39,616 nt of DNA from an uncultured Acidimicrobiaceae bacterium (GTDB lineage Bacteria; Actinomycetota; Acidimicrobiia; Spongiisociales; UBA5794). The stretch is from positions 1-39,616 of the forward strand of contig CAMYIJ010000029.1 in NCBI GenBank assembly GCA_947258375.1, written 5' to 3'. Shown here in pieces: positions 1 to 8,528 of the stretch. Each line of letters opens with the position of its first letter. The first letter of the stretch is position 1. A program made the translations under genes and the position numbers. The notes beneath the pieces are model-generated. The model ran no database searches and was not told the origin of the DNA. It saw only the letters and a program-made list of their open reading frames with translations.

Positions 1-915
1 GATCAGCTCTTCGGGGGCTCTGGGAACGACGTCTTGGAAGGTCAGACCGGCGTAGACGAGCTCGCAGGCGGCTCGGGGGATGACACCATCTATCCCGGGC
101 CCCATGCCGATACTGCGACCGGTGGATCCGGCATCGATCTGCTCTCGTACTCTGGGAGTGGCGCAGCCGTTACGGCCAATCTCACTACAGGCCTAGCGTC
201 CGGCCAGGGGGACGATACGTTCGCCGGCTTCGAGTGGCTCCAGGGAAGTCGCTATGGCGACGATCTGACGGGGTCATCAGTAGCCAACTGGATATTCGGC
301 GAACGTGGCACCGACCTCATCAACGGCGCCGGAGGTCACGACGTACTCTTTGGAGGCGATGCCAACGATGTGCTCCGCGGTGGCCGCGGTGCCGATACCT
401 TGATTGGAGGGCCTCGTAATGACGAGCTCCACGGGGGATCAGGCGTTGACGCCGTGTCGTATTACAACGCGCCTGGCGCTGTCACCGTGAACCTTGCTAC
501 GCAGTTGGCGGCAGGAGGGCACGGCAAAGACACACTGACCGGTATCGAGGACGTTGTCGGCGGCCCTTTTGAGGACAAGCTAACGGGAGATTCCGTCGGT
601 AATTGGATCGAAGGTCGTAGCAGCGACGATCTCATCACAGGTGCGGACGATGACGACTTCCTCTTCGGCTTTGGTGGGGCAGACTCGATCTCGGGCGGTC
701 CCGGCGACGACTATCTGGAAGGCATGTTTGGCATCGATGCACTCGACGGCGGATCGGGAACCGACTTCTGTATCGAGCAAACCGGCACGGTGCTCAGCTG
801 CGAGCTGCTTCCCGATGTCACCGATCAACGATCCACCCCGGCGTCCCGGCCACCGGCCCTGTGGGGAGTTGAGCTGCCTGAACAGTGGTGGCGGGCGATC
901 CCGGACGGCCGCTAG
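1..915 (+). CDS. RTX calcium-binding repeat protein, C-terminal part (5' end outside window)
   Basis: The reading frame is open from base 1, so the gene starts upstream; 304 residues are visible. They are made almost wholly of glycine/aspartate nonapeptides of the GGxGxDxLx type (for example GGSGDDTIY and GGRGADTLI), the hemolysin-type repeats that form a calcium-filled parallel beta-roll in secreted proteins. Longer spacers of the type SYSGSGAAVTANL...GQGDDT..GFEWLQGS alternate with the nonapeptides. The last RTX block ends with a C-x9-C pair (GTDFCIEQTG..SCE), followed by a proline/tryptophan-rich tail of about 40 residues. The secreted RTX protein at 2931-5261 shows the same spacer style and closing Cys pair, so the two are probably paralogues. 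Export is presumed through Sec, as for that neighbour, but the signal peptide lies outside the window. The ligand or function of the missing N-terminus cannot be judged. Confidence 0.85.
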   Translation, partial: DQLFGGSGNDVLEGQTGVDELAGGSGDDTIYPGPHADTATGGSGIDLLSYSGSGAAVTANLTTGLASGQGDDTFAGFEWLQGSRYGDDLTGSSVANWIFGERGTDLINGAGGHDVLFGGDANDVLRGGRGADTLIGGPRNDELHGGSGVDAVSYYNAPGAVTVNLATQLAAGGHGKDTLTGIEDVVGGPFEDKLTGDSVGNWIEGRSSDDLITGADDDDFLFGFGGADSISGGPGDDYLEGMFGIDALDGGSGTDFCIEQTGTVLSCELLPDVTDQRSTPASRPPALWGVELPEQWWRAIPDGR

Positions 916-936
916 CTAGCGAACCGCGCCGCAGGC

Positions 937-1353
937 TCAATCCGGCAGCACGTAGCTCGTTGTGGCATGCCCCACGAGCCGATCGGAGTCGCCGTCCATG
1001 TAGACGTCGGCGACGCCGAAGGCCACGCGGCGCCCCACTTTGAGGACCTCGGCTTTGCAGAGCACGTCTCCGCCGACGGCGGGGCGCAGGAAGTTGTACT
1101 TCAGCTCGTTGGTCACCGCCAGTGGCACGATTCCGATCCTGGTGAACAGCGCCCAGTAGAACGTGGCGTCGGCGAGCGCCATCTGCACCGGGCCCGCAAT
1201 GAAGTCGACGGGGCGGGTCCAGCGGGAGTCGTACGTGAAGCGCCCGATGGCCACTCCGTCATCGATGGAGTCGCAGCTAAGGCTCATCATGGCGGAGAAG
1301 GGCACGTTCTCGGCGTTGAAAGCCTGGATCTCTTCGAGGGTTACCGGCAGCAC
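937..1353 (-). CDS. PaaI/DUF4442-like hotdog-fold thioesterase
   Basis: This 138-residue protein has the length and pattern of a single hotdog domain: a long central helix region (FIAGPVQMALADATFYWALF) and C-terminal strands (NELKYNFLRPAVGGDVLCKAEVLKVGRR). Such proteins usually hydrolyse acyl-CoA thioesters in the cytoplasm; the substrate cannot be read from sequence. The frame is open back to 1473, but that extension is arginine/proline-rich and overlaps nothing conserved. The GTG at 1353 is preceded by GGAAGG at a 6-nt spacing and is the better start. It lies 70 bp downstream of the M48 protease gene on the same strand, so the two may be co-transcribed. It converges on the RTX gene ending at 915. 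Confidence 0.75.
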   Translation of the reverse strand: MLPVTLEEIQAFNAENVPFSAMMSLSCDSIDDGVAIGRFTYDSRWTRPVDFIAGPVQMALADATFYWALFTRIGIVPLAVTNELKYNFLRPAVGGDVLCKAEVLKVGRRVAFGVADVYMDGDSDRLVGHATTSYVLPD

Positions 1354-1423
1354 GCCAATCCTTCCGGGTCGACGACGACAATAGGCGTTGTCGAGCGTCG
1401 ACCGCGGATGTCGTCCGTTCGGA

Positions 1424-2848
1424 CTACCGCAGGTCGGCGAGTTGCTTCTGAGCGGCTGCCGCGGCGTCGCCACCGGCGAGAAGCTGGTCCGTCATAGCTC
1501 GGACATCGTGGTCGGATGTGGCCACGATCGCCGGGCCCGACCAATCGACGGCCCAACCGGCATCGTCCCCGATCCCCCGAACCACAACCGCTTCGACGAA
1601 GGGTCGCAGATTGGCAGCAAGATCGTCGTCGGCACGAGGGGGCGGACCACCGAGCCTGGTGTGGAACGTGTGCAGATCTCGGCCGCGCAGGAGTTCCCAC
1701 AAGTCGCTCTTGCCGAGATCGCCCGGCAGATGCACTGCCGTCAGCACCTTGTCGCCGAGGTCGCCCACTGCGGTAGCCAGGTGGTTGCCGGCATCCTCCC
1801 ACTCGACATACTTCCAGCTCCGGTTCTGGACGAACATACCCGCCGTGAGGGCTCGTTCCGTGACAGAGGGATCGCGCAGCAATCCGCGAGCCGGGCGAGG
1901 GTCGTCGGTGTGGGGGATCGGCGGCAGCGCATCGATTGCCGCGACCCGTTCCGGCACGGGAGGGTGCGTGTCGTATTCGCTCGTTTCGGCATGATCGGCG
2001 AGTTGTTCGGAGAGCTCCCGACCGCGCGCCGGATCTGCCATCAACGCCCGTAGGCCCTCGAAGAAGTCCGCGGGGAGCACACCTTGTGTGGCCATCGGTT
2101 CCACGTATCTGTTCAGCAAGAGGCTGTAGGCCATAGCTGCCTGCGGCAGCCGGCTCAGTGCCCGGGCGGCGGCTGCAGAGCCGCCTAGCTGGGCCGCCCA
2201 CCGGTCGGCGGCGATTTCCTGCTGCCGGCTCGAGGCCGAAGTGGCTTTCAAGTAGATCTTGGCGTACCAGACGAAGATCGACCGGATGACACCGTCAGCC
2301 ATGCCTTGCAGGGCGCGGACGATTGATTCCCAGCCGCGGTAGGCAATGGCGCCGAGGCGAGTGTCGGATCCGGCGTAATGCCCGAACTCGTGGGCTACCA
2401 CGGCGCGGATCTCGTCGACGGTCATGACGTTCAGGAGGCCGACACCCACCGCCAGGATGCGTTTGCGGCTGATGAGGCCGAGGAGGAGGGTGTCCTCTAC
2501 GACGTAGGCGTTCACATCCGGGATCAGGTACACCTCGTCGGGTCGGGATGTGCCCATGTCGGCGGCGATGCCATCGATGATGTGGAACAGCTCGGGATGG
2601 TCGGCGTCACTGATCAGGACTCCGTCGGGAGGAGGCTTGAAGCCGCCACGCACGAAGAAGACGGCTCGCAGGATGGCGAAGGTGATGACGAAGGTCCCGA
2701 TTGCGAGCTGCCCGCTGACCCGTCCCGCCTGGTACAGGGCGTAGTTGGCCCCGATCATCGCGGCAACGATGCCGAACGCCAGCAGATAGAAGCCAACTAG
2801 GAGAAGCACCGCTCCGATTGCTCTGCCGCTGCGAGATCTTGCCGCCAC
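1424..2848 (-). CDS. M48-family membrane zinc metalloprotease
   Basis: The 474-residue product begins with two hydrophobic segments (about residues 11-32 and 45-65), followed by a cytosolic M48 peptidase domain. The zinc site is visible as HEFGH in VVAHEFGHYAGSD (about residue 153), and a downstream glutamate in RQQEIAADRWAA supplies the third ligand. This is the HtpX/Ste24 arrangement, used for quality control of membrane proteins or for peptide processing. A roughly 200-residue C-terminal part has no motif I recognise; it includes the stretch THPPVPERVAAIDALP, typical of M48 proteins just after the catalytic domain. The start is GTG at 2848 with a G-rich Shine-Dalgarno (AGGGGGGA). It is longer than E. 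coli HtpX (about 290 residues), and the C-terminal extension is the unusual part. Confidence 0.85.
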   Translation of the reverse strand: MAARSRSGRAIGAVLLLVGFYLLAFGIVAAMIGANYALYQAGRVSGQLAIGTFVITFAILRAVFFVRGGFKPPPDGVLISDADHPELFHIIDGIAADMGTSRPDEVYLIPDVNAYVVEDTLLLGLISRKRILAVGVGLLNVMTVDEIRAVVAHEFGHYAGSDTRLGAIAYRGWESIVRALQGMADGVIRSIFVWYAKIYLKATSASSRQQEIAADRWAAQLGGSAAAARALSRLPQAAMAYSLLLNRYVEPMATQGVLPADFFEGLRALMADPARGRELSEQLADHAETSEYDTHPPVPERVAAIDALPPIPHTDDPRPARGLLRDPSVTERALTAGMFVQNRSWKYVEWEDAGNHLATAVGDLGDKVLTAVHLPGDLGKSDLWELLRGRDLHTFHTRLGGPPPRADDDLAANLRPFVEAVVVRGIGDDAGWAVDWSGPAIVATSDHDVRAMTDQLLAGGDAAAAAQKQLADLR

Positions 2849-2930
2849 CGGGTCCCCCCTCTTGCCTGGGTGTTCCCCGAGTTTATCGGCTCACCGCCGG
2901 CAGCCTTGATTGCTGGCCGATCAGACGGGG

Positions 2931-5261
2931 TTATCTACGATTCGGGCCTGGTCGCGCTCGTCGGTACTGCGCGTCACGCAGGACTCGCTCGGCAGCGACG
3001 TCGCCAGATACGATCGTCTCGCATGAGGCGTGACTCTCACCAGCTGCACACGTGTCGTCGCCAGAGCCACCACGGAGAGTGTCGGTATCCGCCCCCCCAT
3101 CGAGGCTGTCGTCATTCGACAATCCGCGGATGTCGTCGTTTCCTGCGAGCCCGCGCAACACATTACGTCCGTTGTCACCAACGATCGTATCGCCGTGGAC
3201 GGAACCGATCACGTCGCGAATCGACGAGAGCGTGTCGCTTCCCTCTCCGACAGCGGTTCCTGCACGCAGATCAACGACGACCGGCAACGGCGACAGAGCG
3301 AAGGTCGCCGCGTCGGCACCAGTGCCTCCCCTGAGAGTGTCGTCACCGACCTCACCTGCCAACAAGTCGTTGCCTGAACCGCCAGTCAGCGTGTCCGGGC
3401 CATTGTGGCCTAGCAGCAGGTCGTTGCCTGCCCCCCCAAAGAGCGCGTCTGCTCCCTTCCAGCCGTCTAGCGTGTCGGCGCCCGCTCCACCTTTCAACGT
3501 GTCGGCACCACGGCCTCCAACGAGGACGTTGTCTCCCTTATCGCCGATGAGCACGTCATCGAATTCGGATCCCTGTGCGTTCTCGACTCCGGCGATGGCG
3601 TCGGTACCGAGCCCGGTGGCCCTGCCTTTACCCAGATTGACCGTCACTGGAGATCCAGAGTTCGTATATGTCACGTAGTCGCCCTCGCTGTCGCCTCCAT
3701 CCCCTCCATCAATCGTGTCGTTGCCGGGTCCCCCTTCAAGCAGGTCACTGTTGTAGCCACCAAGCAACACATCGGCTCCCTTGCCGCCGCGCAGGTAGTC
3801 CTCCCCGTCTTCTCCGAATAGCTTGTCAGCTCCGCCTCCTCCCACGATGACGTCATTGCCATGGCCGCCCTCAATGCGATTGGCGGCTCCGTTTCCCCCA
3901 AGGAAGTCATGATGCGGACTGCCGGTCACGTTCTCGAAGGTGAAGGCTTCGTCATTGCCGCTCCCCGTCGCACGCCGATTCGCCAGGTCGACGGTGACCG
4001 CCGTCAGCGAATCTGAATAGGACAGGGTATCTACGCCGGATTCGCCAAATACGCGATCGTTGCCGATCCCTGGTCGAACGACGTCGTTGCCATCGCCTGC
4101 GCACACTCGATCGTTTCCGGCACCCGCGTCGATTTCGTCATTCCCGCCAAGTGCAACGATGACGTCATCGCCACTCGTGCCTGTGATTGTGTCCGCACCT
4201 GTTGTACCGACCAGGGTTGCTTGCAGCCCTTCGCACGTAGGGACGGTGACCGCTGTGTCCACGACGCATAGGCCGTCCCTCCCTGCGGCGACGAATACTT
4301 GATTGCCGGGCAGGACCTTGAAGTCGCTGAGGACTCTGCCGGTCATTTGGCATGTGGTGATGTATGTCTTCATCGCGCTATGGGTCGAGAGGTTGTACTT
4401 CCGAACGCGGAGGCGATCGTCATCCATCATCTGGGCCAGGAACAGTTTCCATCCTTCGCCGCCCGTCGCGGGACGTCCAATCGGCACGGAACCAATCACG
4501 TCGAGAGTCACAGCATCCAGCTCCTGGCCCCGTCTGGTGATCACTCGGCTGCCACGACCAGCCACAATTGCCCCGTCAGTCCCGGCAACCTCACCATGTT
4601 CATCCTCAGCTACCAGCGGTGCGTCGGGATCTGAAAGATCCAATCGGTAGAGGGATTCTGGCGAGAAGCCCTCGCTAACGAACAACGAGTCAGCGCCGTC
4701 CCAGTCGAACCTTGGTGCAGCTCGGATGATCCGGTTGGAGGCAACAATCTTGGACTCCCCGGTGGTCAGATCGAGTTTCGCAACTCTGGTAAAGGAGCTG
4801 ATTCCTTCAGCTGTCACAAAGAGATCGTTCGCGCCGACAAGCTGCACATCAAAGGTGTTCACCCCGTTGAGCGCTACAGACACATCTAAGGTGCGCAGCG
4901 TTGCACCCGTTGCCGTATCCACCTCGGCAACTGATCCCACACCCGATAGAGCGACGTACAGGCGAGTGCCGTCGCCGGAGAGGCTCAAGCCTCGAGGAGC
5001 TGCGGACAAGGTGATCTCACTGGCGACCGTCCGTGTGGGGACGTCCACGACGACAACCCTCCGCGAGTTGGCGACCGATACGTAAGCCAGTCGAGTTGGT
5101 CCGTCAAGCTCTACCCACACTCCGCGACCGTCAAGATCAACGAACTCACCGTTTACGTCCTCAGCTGTTGCGGTTCCCCCTGTTAGCGGGACGACGGCCG
5201 CGACTAGCACAACCACGACCGCCGATCTCGCTAAATGGTCAAGTCGTCTCGCTCTGGCCAT
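2931..5261 (-). CDS. Secreted beta-propeller protein with C-terminal RTX repeats
   Basis: The 776-residue protein starts with a Sec signal peptide (charged MARARRLDHLAR, hydrophobic VVVVLVAAVVPL, cleavage near TATAED). Residues of about 35-330 are YVTN/SMP-30-like propeller repeats (VSVANSRRVVVVDVPTRTV, SGDGTRLYVALSG). From about 345 to 755 the protein is RTX nonapeptides (GGNDEIDAG, GGRGADTLK, GGSGNDLLA) that should bind calcium outside the cell, ending with a Cys pair (DDTCAAGESHASCE). The ATG at 5261 follows GAGGTGG. By eye the GC content and third-position GC are lower than in the neighbours, compatible with acquired DNA, though RTX codon needs also bias composition. It is divergent from the BMC regulator. 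The role is probably extracellular adhesion or matrix formation; no catalytic motif is seen. Confidence 0.85.
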   Translation of the reverse strand: MARARRLDHLARSAVVVVLVAAVVPLTGGTATAEDVNGEFVDLDGRGVWVELDGPTRLAYVSVANSRRVVVVDVPTRTVASEITLSAAPRGLSLSGDGTRLYVALSGVGSVAEVDTATGATLRTLDVSVALNGVNTFDVQLVGANDLFVTAEGISSFTRVAKLDLTTGESKIVASNRIIRAAPRFDWDGADSLFVSEGFSPESLYRLDLSDPDAPLVAEDEHGEVAGTDGAIVAGRGSRVITRRGQELDAVTLDVIGSVPIGRPATGGEGWKLFLAQMMDDDRLRVRKYNLSTHSAMKTYITTCQMTGRVLSDFKVLPGNQVFVAAGRDGLCVVDTAVTVPTCEGLQATLVGTTGADTITGTSGDDVIVALGGNDEIDAGAGNDRVCAGDGNDVVRPGIGNDRVFGESGVDTLSYSDSLTAVTVDLANRRATGSGNDEAFTFENVTGSPHHDFLGGNGAANRIEGGHGNDVIVGGGGADKLFGEDGEDYLRGGKGADVLLGGYNSDLLEGGPGNDTIDGGDGGDSEGDYVTYTNSGSPVTVNLGKGRATGLGTDAIAGVENAQGSEFDDVLIGDKGDNVLVGGRGADTLKGGAGADTLDGWKGADALFGGAGNDLLLGHNGPDTLTGGSGNDLLAGEVGDDTLRGGTGADAATFALSPLPVVVDLRAGTAVGEGSDTLSSIRDVIGSVHGDTIVGDNGRNVLRGLAGNDDIRGLSNDDSLDGGADTDTLRGGSGDDTCAAGESHASCETIVSGDVAAERVLRDAQYRRARPGPNRR

Positions 5262-5398
5262 GTCCTATCCACCTCGTTCGTCTATCGGGAGGAACATAGG
5301 ACAGCCGGTCGGGTCGGCATAGAGCCGTTTGGCCCGCCGACAGACAGACTCTGGGATTCCGCCCACCCTGGCGCGATCCGTCGTGGCCGCCAATAAAC

Positions 5399-5426
5399 TT
5401 GAACTGCGCAGGACGCAGGATATACT
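5399..5426 (+). promoter_or_regulatory. Sigma70-type promoter of the BMC operon (leaderless)
   Basis: TTGAAC (5399-5404) and TATACT (5421-5426) are separated by 16 bp, close to the consensus -35/-10 pair. Transcription would begin at about 5433-5434, exactly at an in-frame GTG, which implies a leaderless mRNA for the regulator. This is the best promoter match found in the window. Confidence 0.6.
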
Positions 5427-5439
5427 GCAGAAAGTGCAG
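5425..5439. promoter_or_regulatory. Inverted repeat over the -10/start point, candidate operator
   Basis: CTGCA and TGCAG form an inverted repeat with a 5-bp spacer spanning the end of the -10 box and the start codon. Related direct copies of GCAGGA(C/T) lie at 5408-5414, 5415-5421 and 5436-5442. The placement would suit an autorepressor site for the adjacent winged-helix protein. This is inferred from position only. Confidence 0.35.
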
Positions 5440-5802
5440 GACATTACTCCACTGCTGCGTACTGAGACGTTGAAAGAGCTTCTGATTGAGCTGTTCTTCC
5501 TGTCCGACAAGCCGAGAACCCTCTCCGACCTCGCTCGGGCGATCGATGTTGACCAGACCACGGTCATGCGCGAGGTGAATCGCCTTCTCGAGACCGGGGT
5601 CGTGGTCGAGGAGCGGGTCGGACGGTCCCGAACCATCGCCATCGACGAGACGAGTCCGATCGCGGCCCCCCTGCGGCGGCTCGTCCGGCTGGCCTATCAA
5701 CCGGCGGACGCAGAATCGGCCGGCCGCGGCGACGGGTTTGCCCCAATTCACGCAGAACGTCCTGAGCGGCGGCCTCTTCCCTCGTCGCGGAGGAGGGACT
5801 GA
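5434..5802 (+). CDS. Small winged-helix transcriptional regulator of the BMC operon
   Basis: From the GTG at 5434 the product is 122 residues. Its first 80 form a winged helix-turn-helix: [26 protein letters not shown] is helix 1 to helix 2, [17 protein letters not shown] is the recognition helix, and [16 protein letters not shown] is the wing, resembling ArsR/MarR-type domains. The C-terminal 30 residues are arginine/proline-rich and look unstructured. The frame is open upstream to a TTG at 5329 (157 residues), but that start has no ribosome site, whereas the 5434 GTG sits at the predicted transcription start. The gene ends by overlapping the next ATG (TGATG at 5800-5804), so it is translationally coupled to the enzyme genes. 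It probably senses the pathway substrate; no ligand domain is seen. Confidence 0.7.
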   Translation: MQDITPLLRTETLKELLIELFFLSDKPRTLSDLARAIDVDQTTVMREVNRLLETGVVVEERVGRSRTIAIDETSPIAAPLRRLVRLAYQPADAESAGRGDGFAPIHAERPERRPLPSSRRRD

Positions 5803-6422
5803 TGGCCCCGCTGCCGACAGAAGCGGAAGTGCGGGCCCTGGTGAGCCGCGTCGTGGCCGGTCTCCAACCCGAAACGGCCGGCTCCGCGCCGAGTCCGACG
5901 CCCGCTGGGGGAGTTTCACCTGCGCCGGCCGCAGGATCTGGAGTCGCTGCTTCCGGGGCCTTGACCACGATCGCGGTTGGTGCCGACCACGGCGGCTATC
6001 CGCTCAAGGAGCGGATCGGTTTCCGGCTCAAGGAAATCGGTCACGAGGTCGTCGATTGCGGCACCCACAGCGCCGATGCCGTGGACTACCCGGATTTCGC
6101 CCACGCGGTGGCCCAGACGGTCGCTCGCGGCGGAGCCGTCTACGGAATCATCGTCGACGGCGCCGGGATCGGCTCGGCGATGGTGGCCAACAAGGTCCCC
6201 GGAATCCGGGCCGCCCTGTGCTACGACATCTCGAGCGCGCGCAACAGCCGGGAGCACAACCACGCCAACGTCCTCACCTTGGGCGCCGGGCTCGTCGGCG
6301 CCGGCCTGGCCCTGCAGATCGTCGACGCCTGGTTGGCGACGCCGTGGGCCCCCGGCCGCCATGCCAACCGGGTCGCCAAGATCACCGACGTCGAGAATCA
6401 ATACCTACGGAGTGCATCATGA
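5802..6422 (+). CDS. RpiB/LacAB-family sugar-phosphate isomerase with BMC-targeting N-terminus
   Basis: Residues 55-206 align along their length with RpiB (ribose-5-phosphate isomerase B): ADHGG (61-65), the DYPDFA segment, and a [14 protein letters not shown] block carrying the catalytic-site His (H152). The residue matching the catalytic cysteine of E. coli RpiB (CGTGIG-type loop) is Asp119 here, in [10 protein letters not shown]. Some RpiB proteins, including the mycobacterial type, also lack this Cys, so activity is possible but the substrate may differ. Residues 1-22 ([17 protein letters not shown]) form an amphipathic helix followed by about 30 residues rich in Pro/Ala/Gly, the classic encapsulation-peptide layout that places enzymes in the microcompartment lumen. 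AGGAGGG precedes the ATG. The stop overlaps deoC by 4 bp (ATGA), indicating one operon. Confidence 0.85.
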   Translation: MAPLPTEAEVRALVSRVVAGLQPETAGSAPSPTPAGGVSPAPAAGSGVAASGALTTIAVGADHGGYPLKERIGFRLKEIGHEVVDCGTHSADAVDYPDFAHAVAQTVARGGAVYGIIVDGAGIGSAMVANKVPGIRAALCYDISSARNSREHNHANVLTLGAGLVGAGLALQIVDAWLATPWAPGRHANRVAKITDVENQYLRSAS

Positions 6423-7267
6423 CCGATCAGGCGCTCATCGAAGCCGTCACGCGAGAGGTGCTCGCCGTGCTGACGAGCGGCGATCCGTGCGCCGATTGCC
6501 ATGGATCCTGCGCCGCCCACAGCCCGGAGAAGGTGCGCAGTGTCGTCGCCAACGGGGCGGACCGCGTCAGCTACAACGGTCACGGTTCCGACGTGCCGAT
6601 GGATCTCGCCAAGTACATCGACCACACCTTGCTCAAGCCAGACGCGACTGCCGAGGACATCGACAGGCTCTGCGCCGAAGCCCTCGAATACGGATTTGCC
6701 TCGGTGTGCGTCAACCCGACGTGGGTCAAGCGGGCCGCGGAGAACGTGCGGGGCAGCGAAGTGAAGGTCGCCTCGGTCATCGGGTTCCCGTTCGGTGCCA
6801 CCCCTGCGGCCATCAAGGCGATGGAGGCCCGGCGGGCGATTCGCGACGGTGCCCGCGAGATCGACATGGTCATCAACATCGGCGCTCTCAAGTCGCGGGA
6901 GCACGACGTGGTACGCGACGACATCGCCAAGGTCTCCGACGCCTGCCACGAAGCGGGCGCTCTCAACAAAGTCATCATCGAAACCTCGCTGCTGTCAGAC
7001 GAGGAGAAGGTGATGGCCTCCCACCTGGCGCAGCTGGCAAAGGCCGATTTCGTAAAGACATCAACGGGTTTCGCAGGTGGAGGGGCCACCGTCCACGATG
7101 TCTTGCTGATGCGGGAGACGATCGGCCCCAAGATGGGAATCAAGGCATCGGGCGGAGTACGCAGCAGGGAAGATGTCGAGGAGATGATCGCCGCCGGGGC
7201 CACCCGGATCGGCGCCTCGGCCGGAATCGCCATCGTTACAGGAGGCACATCCAGTGAGCAATATTGA
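6419..7267 (+). CDS. deoC: Deoxyribose-phosphate aldolase with BMC-type N-terminal extension
   Basis: The 282-residue protein is a class I DERA, which splits 2-deoxyribose-5-phosphate into glyceraldehyde-3-phosphate and acetaldehyde. The Schiff-base lysine is K213 ([14 protein letters not shown]), the second catalytic lysine is K242 ([10 protein letters not shown]), and the acid/base Asp is D149 (EIDMVINIG). The core starts at about residue 60 ([16 protein letters not shown]). Ahead of it, residues 3-20 ([18 protein letters not shown]) form an amphipathic encapsulation-type helix. Residues 24-31 hold a C-x2-C-x3-C motif (CADCHGSC) that housekeeping DeoC lacks. The ATG at 6419 (after ACGGAG) overlaps the preceding stop. 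The reading frame is open upstream, but that part is the shadow of the isomerase gene. The 3' end overlaps the next shell gene by 14 bp. Confidence 0.93.
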   Translation: MTDQALIEAVTREVLAVLTSGDPCADCHGSCAAHSPEKVRSVVANGADRVSYNGHGSDVPMDLAKYIDHTLLKPDATAEDIDRLCAEALEYGFASVCVNPTWVKRAAENVRGSEVKVASVIGFPFGATPAAIKAMEARRAIRDGAREIDMVINIGALKSREHDVVRDDIAKVSDACHEAGALNKVIIETSLLSDEEKVMASHLAQLAKADFVKTSTGFAGGGATVHDVLLMRETIGPKMGIKASGGVRSREDVEEMIAAGATRIGASAGIAIVTGGTSSEQY

Positions 7268-7880
7268 ACTGCGGTCGTTTGTCTTTCTCGACAGCCTCCA
7301 GCCGCAATACGCCGCCTTCATCGGCACCACTGCGGCCGGGTTCTTTCCGCTGTCCTACGAGGCGGCCCTCTTCGTCGAGATCTCTCCGGGTATCGAGATC
7401 AACCGGCTCACCGACGTCGCCCTCAAGTCGAACAAGGTCAAGCCGGGCATGCAGATCGTCGAGCGGGTGTACGGCATGCTCGAAATCCACTCACCCGAGC
7501 AGGCCGAGACGCGGGGCGCCGGTGCCGCCATCCTCGAAGCCGTCGGGCTGAAGGAAACCGATCGTCTCAAGCCGATGGTCCTGTCGAGCCAGATCGTGCG
7601 CCACATCGACGATCACCAGGCGCAGCTCATCAACCGGATGCGCCACGGCCAGATGATCACGCCGGGGCAAACGCTGTATGTGCTCGAGTGCGTGCCCGCC
7701 GCCTATGCCGCCTTGGCCGCGAACGAGGCTGAGAAGGCGGCCAACATCAACGTGCTGGAGGTGCGGGCGTTCGGCGCCGTCGGACGGGTCTATCTCGGTG
7801 GCGAGGAAGCCGACATCGACGTTGGCTGGAGGGCGGCGGTCGCCTCCCTCGAGGGAGTGAAAGGCCGTGTCCAGAAGTGA
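7254..7880 (+). CDS. BMC-T shell protein, double-stacking (gated trimer) type
   Basis: Two tandem BMC folds in 208 residues form a pseudohexameric trimer for the shell facets. The sequence closely follows, as I recall them, the stacked T2/T3 trimers of the Haliangium ochraceum microcompartment: [20 protein letters not shown] at the N-terminus, [18 protein letters not shown], and a second domain with [20 protein letters not shown] and [19 protein letters not shown]. Those trimers pair face to face and have a gateable central pore thought to pass larger substrates or cofactors. The GTG start lies inside the end of deoC, with GGAGG 8 nt upstream, so translation is coupled. Confidence 0.9.
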   Translation: MSNIELRSFVFLDSLQPQYAAFIGTTAAGFFPLSYEAALFVEISPGIEINRLTDVALKSNKVKPGMQIVERVYGMLEIHSPEQAETRGAGAAILEAVGLKETDRLKPMVLSSQIVRHIDDHQAQLINRMRHGQMITPGQTLYVLECVPAAYAALAANEAEKAANINVLEVRAFGAVGRVYLGGEEADIDVGWRAAVASLEGVKGRVQK

Positions 7881-7913
7881 AGATCTCAGTGAGAACAATG
7901 AGAGGAGAAACCA

Positions 7914-8198
7914 ATGGCTGATGCCTTGGGAATGATTGAGGCCAGGAGCTTTCCGGCCATGGTTGAGGCGGCGGACGCCATGGTGAAGGCCGCCAAGGTC
8001 GAGCTGGTTTCGTACGAAGAGACCGGTGGCGGCTACGTAACCGCGGTGATCCGCGGCGACGTTGCTGCGGTGAAGGCCGCAGTGGACGCCGGTGTCCGCG
8101 GCGCCGAGCGGGTCGGCGAAGTCGTGAGCAGTCACGTCATTGCCCGCCCCCACGACACCATCGACATGGTGCTGCCACTGGGACGTGTCGCCGAGTAG
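7914..8198 (+). CDS. BMC-H hexameric shell protein
   Basis: At 94 residues this is a single canonical BMC domain (PduA/CcmK type): ALGMIEARSFPAMVEAADAM at the N-terminus, a pore loop in ETGGGYVTAVIRGD, and AAVKAAVDAGVRGAERVGEV before the C-terminal SHVIARPHDTID segment. Hexamers tile to form the shell facets, and the pore at GGG would admit small polar substrates. It is the only BMC-H in the operon, so facets must be built mostly of this protein. AGAGGAGA precedes the ATG. It is 33 bp after the BMC-T gene. Confidence 0.95.
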   Translation: MADALGMIEARSFPAMVEAADAMVKAAKVELVSYEETGGGYVTAVIRGDVAAVKAAVDAGVRGAERVGEVVSSHVIARPHDTIDMVLPLGRVAE

Positions 8199-8216
8199 GA
8201 CGACGGGAGGCAGCGC

Positions 8217-8504
8217 ATGCTGTTAGCGCGAGTTGCGGGAACCGTTGTCGCCAGCCGCAAGGAAGTCCGCCTCGAGGGGCTGAAGTTCCTGCTGCTGGAA
8301 CAGATCGGCGTCGACAACAAGCCGACCGGCGGCCACGTGGTGGCCGCCGACGCGGTCGGTGCCGGCGTTGGCGAGGTCGTGATGTATGCCAGCGGCAGTT
8401 CTGCCCGCCAGACCGAGTACACCCATGAACGGCCGTGCGATGCCGTCGTCATGGCGATCGTGGATTCCTGGGAAGTGGATGGCGATGAGCAGTTCAGGAA
8501 ATAG
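8217..8504 (+). CDS. BMC-P (EutN/CcmL-type) pentameric vertex protein 1
   Basis: The 95-residue product opens with the family hallmark [24 protein letters not shown] and continues with [27 protein letters not shown] and the closing AIVDSWEV segment. Such pentamers cap the twelve vertices of the icosahedral shell. GGGAGG lies 6 nt before the ATG. It is one of three BMC-P genes here and the most canonical in length and in the Gly-rich GEVV..SGSSAR region. Confidence 0.93.
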   Translation: MLLARVAGTVVASRKEVRLEGLKFLLLEQIGVDNKPTGGHVVAADAVGAGVGEVVMYASGSSARQTEYTHERPCDAVVMAIVDSWEVDGDEQFRK

Positions 8505-8528
8505 CCCAGCCGGAAGTGAGCGGCGCCC

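Noticed and set aside
1341..2201. 286-codon open frame within the M48 protease gene on the same strand
   Set aside because: Arg/Ser/Pro-rich composition typical of an out-of-frame shadow; the M48 frame has HEFGH and membrane segments.
5738..6418. Extension of the deoC reading frame nearly 700 bp upstream
   Set aside because: It is an Arg/Pro-rich shadow of the RpiB-like gene; DeoC similarity and a ribosome site begin at the ATG at 6419.
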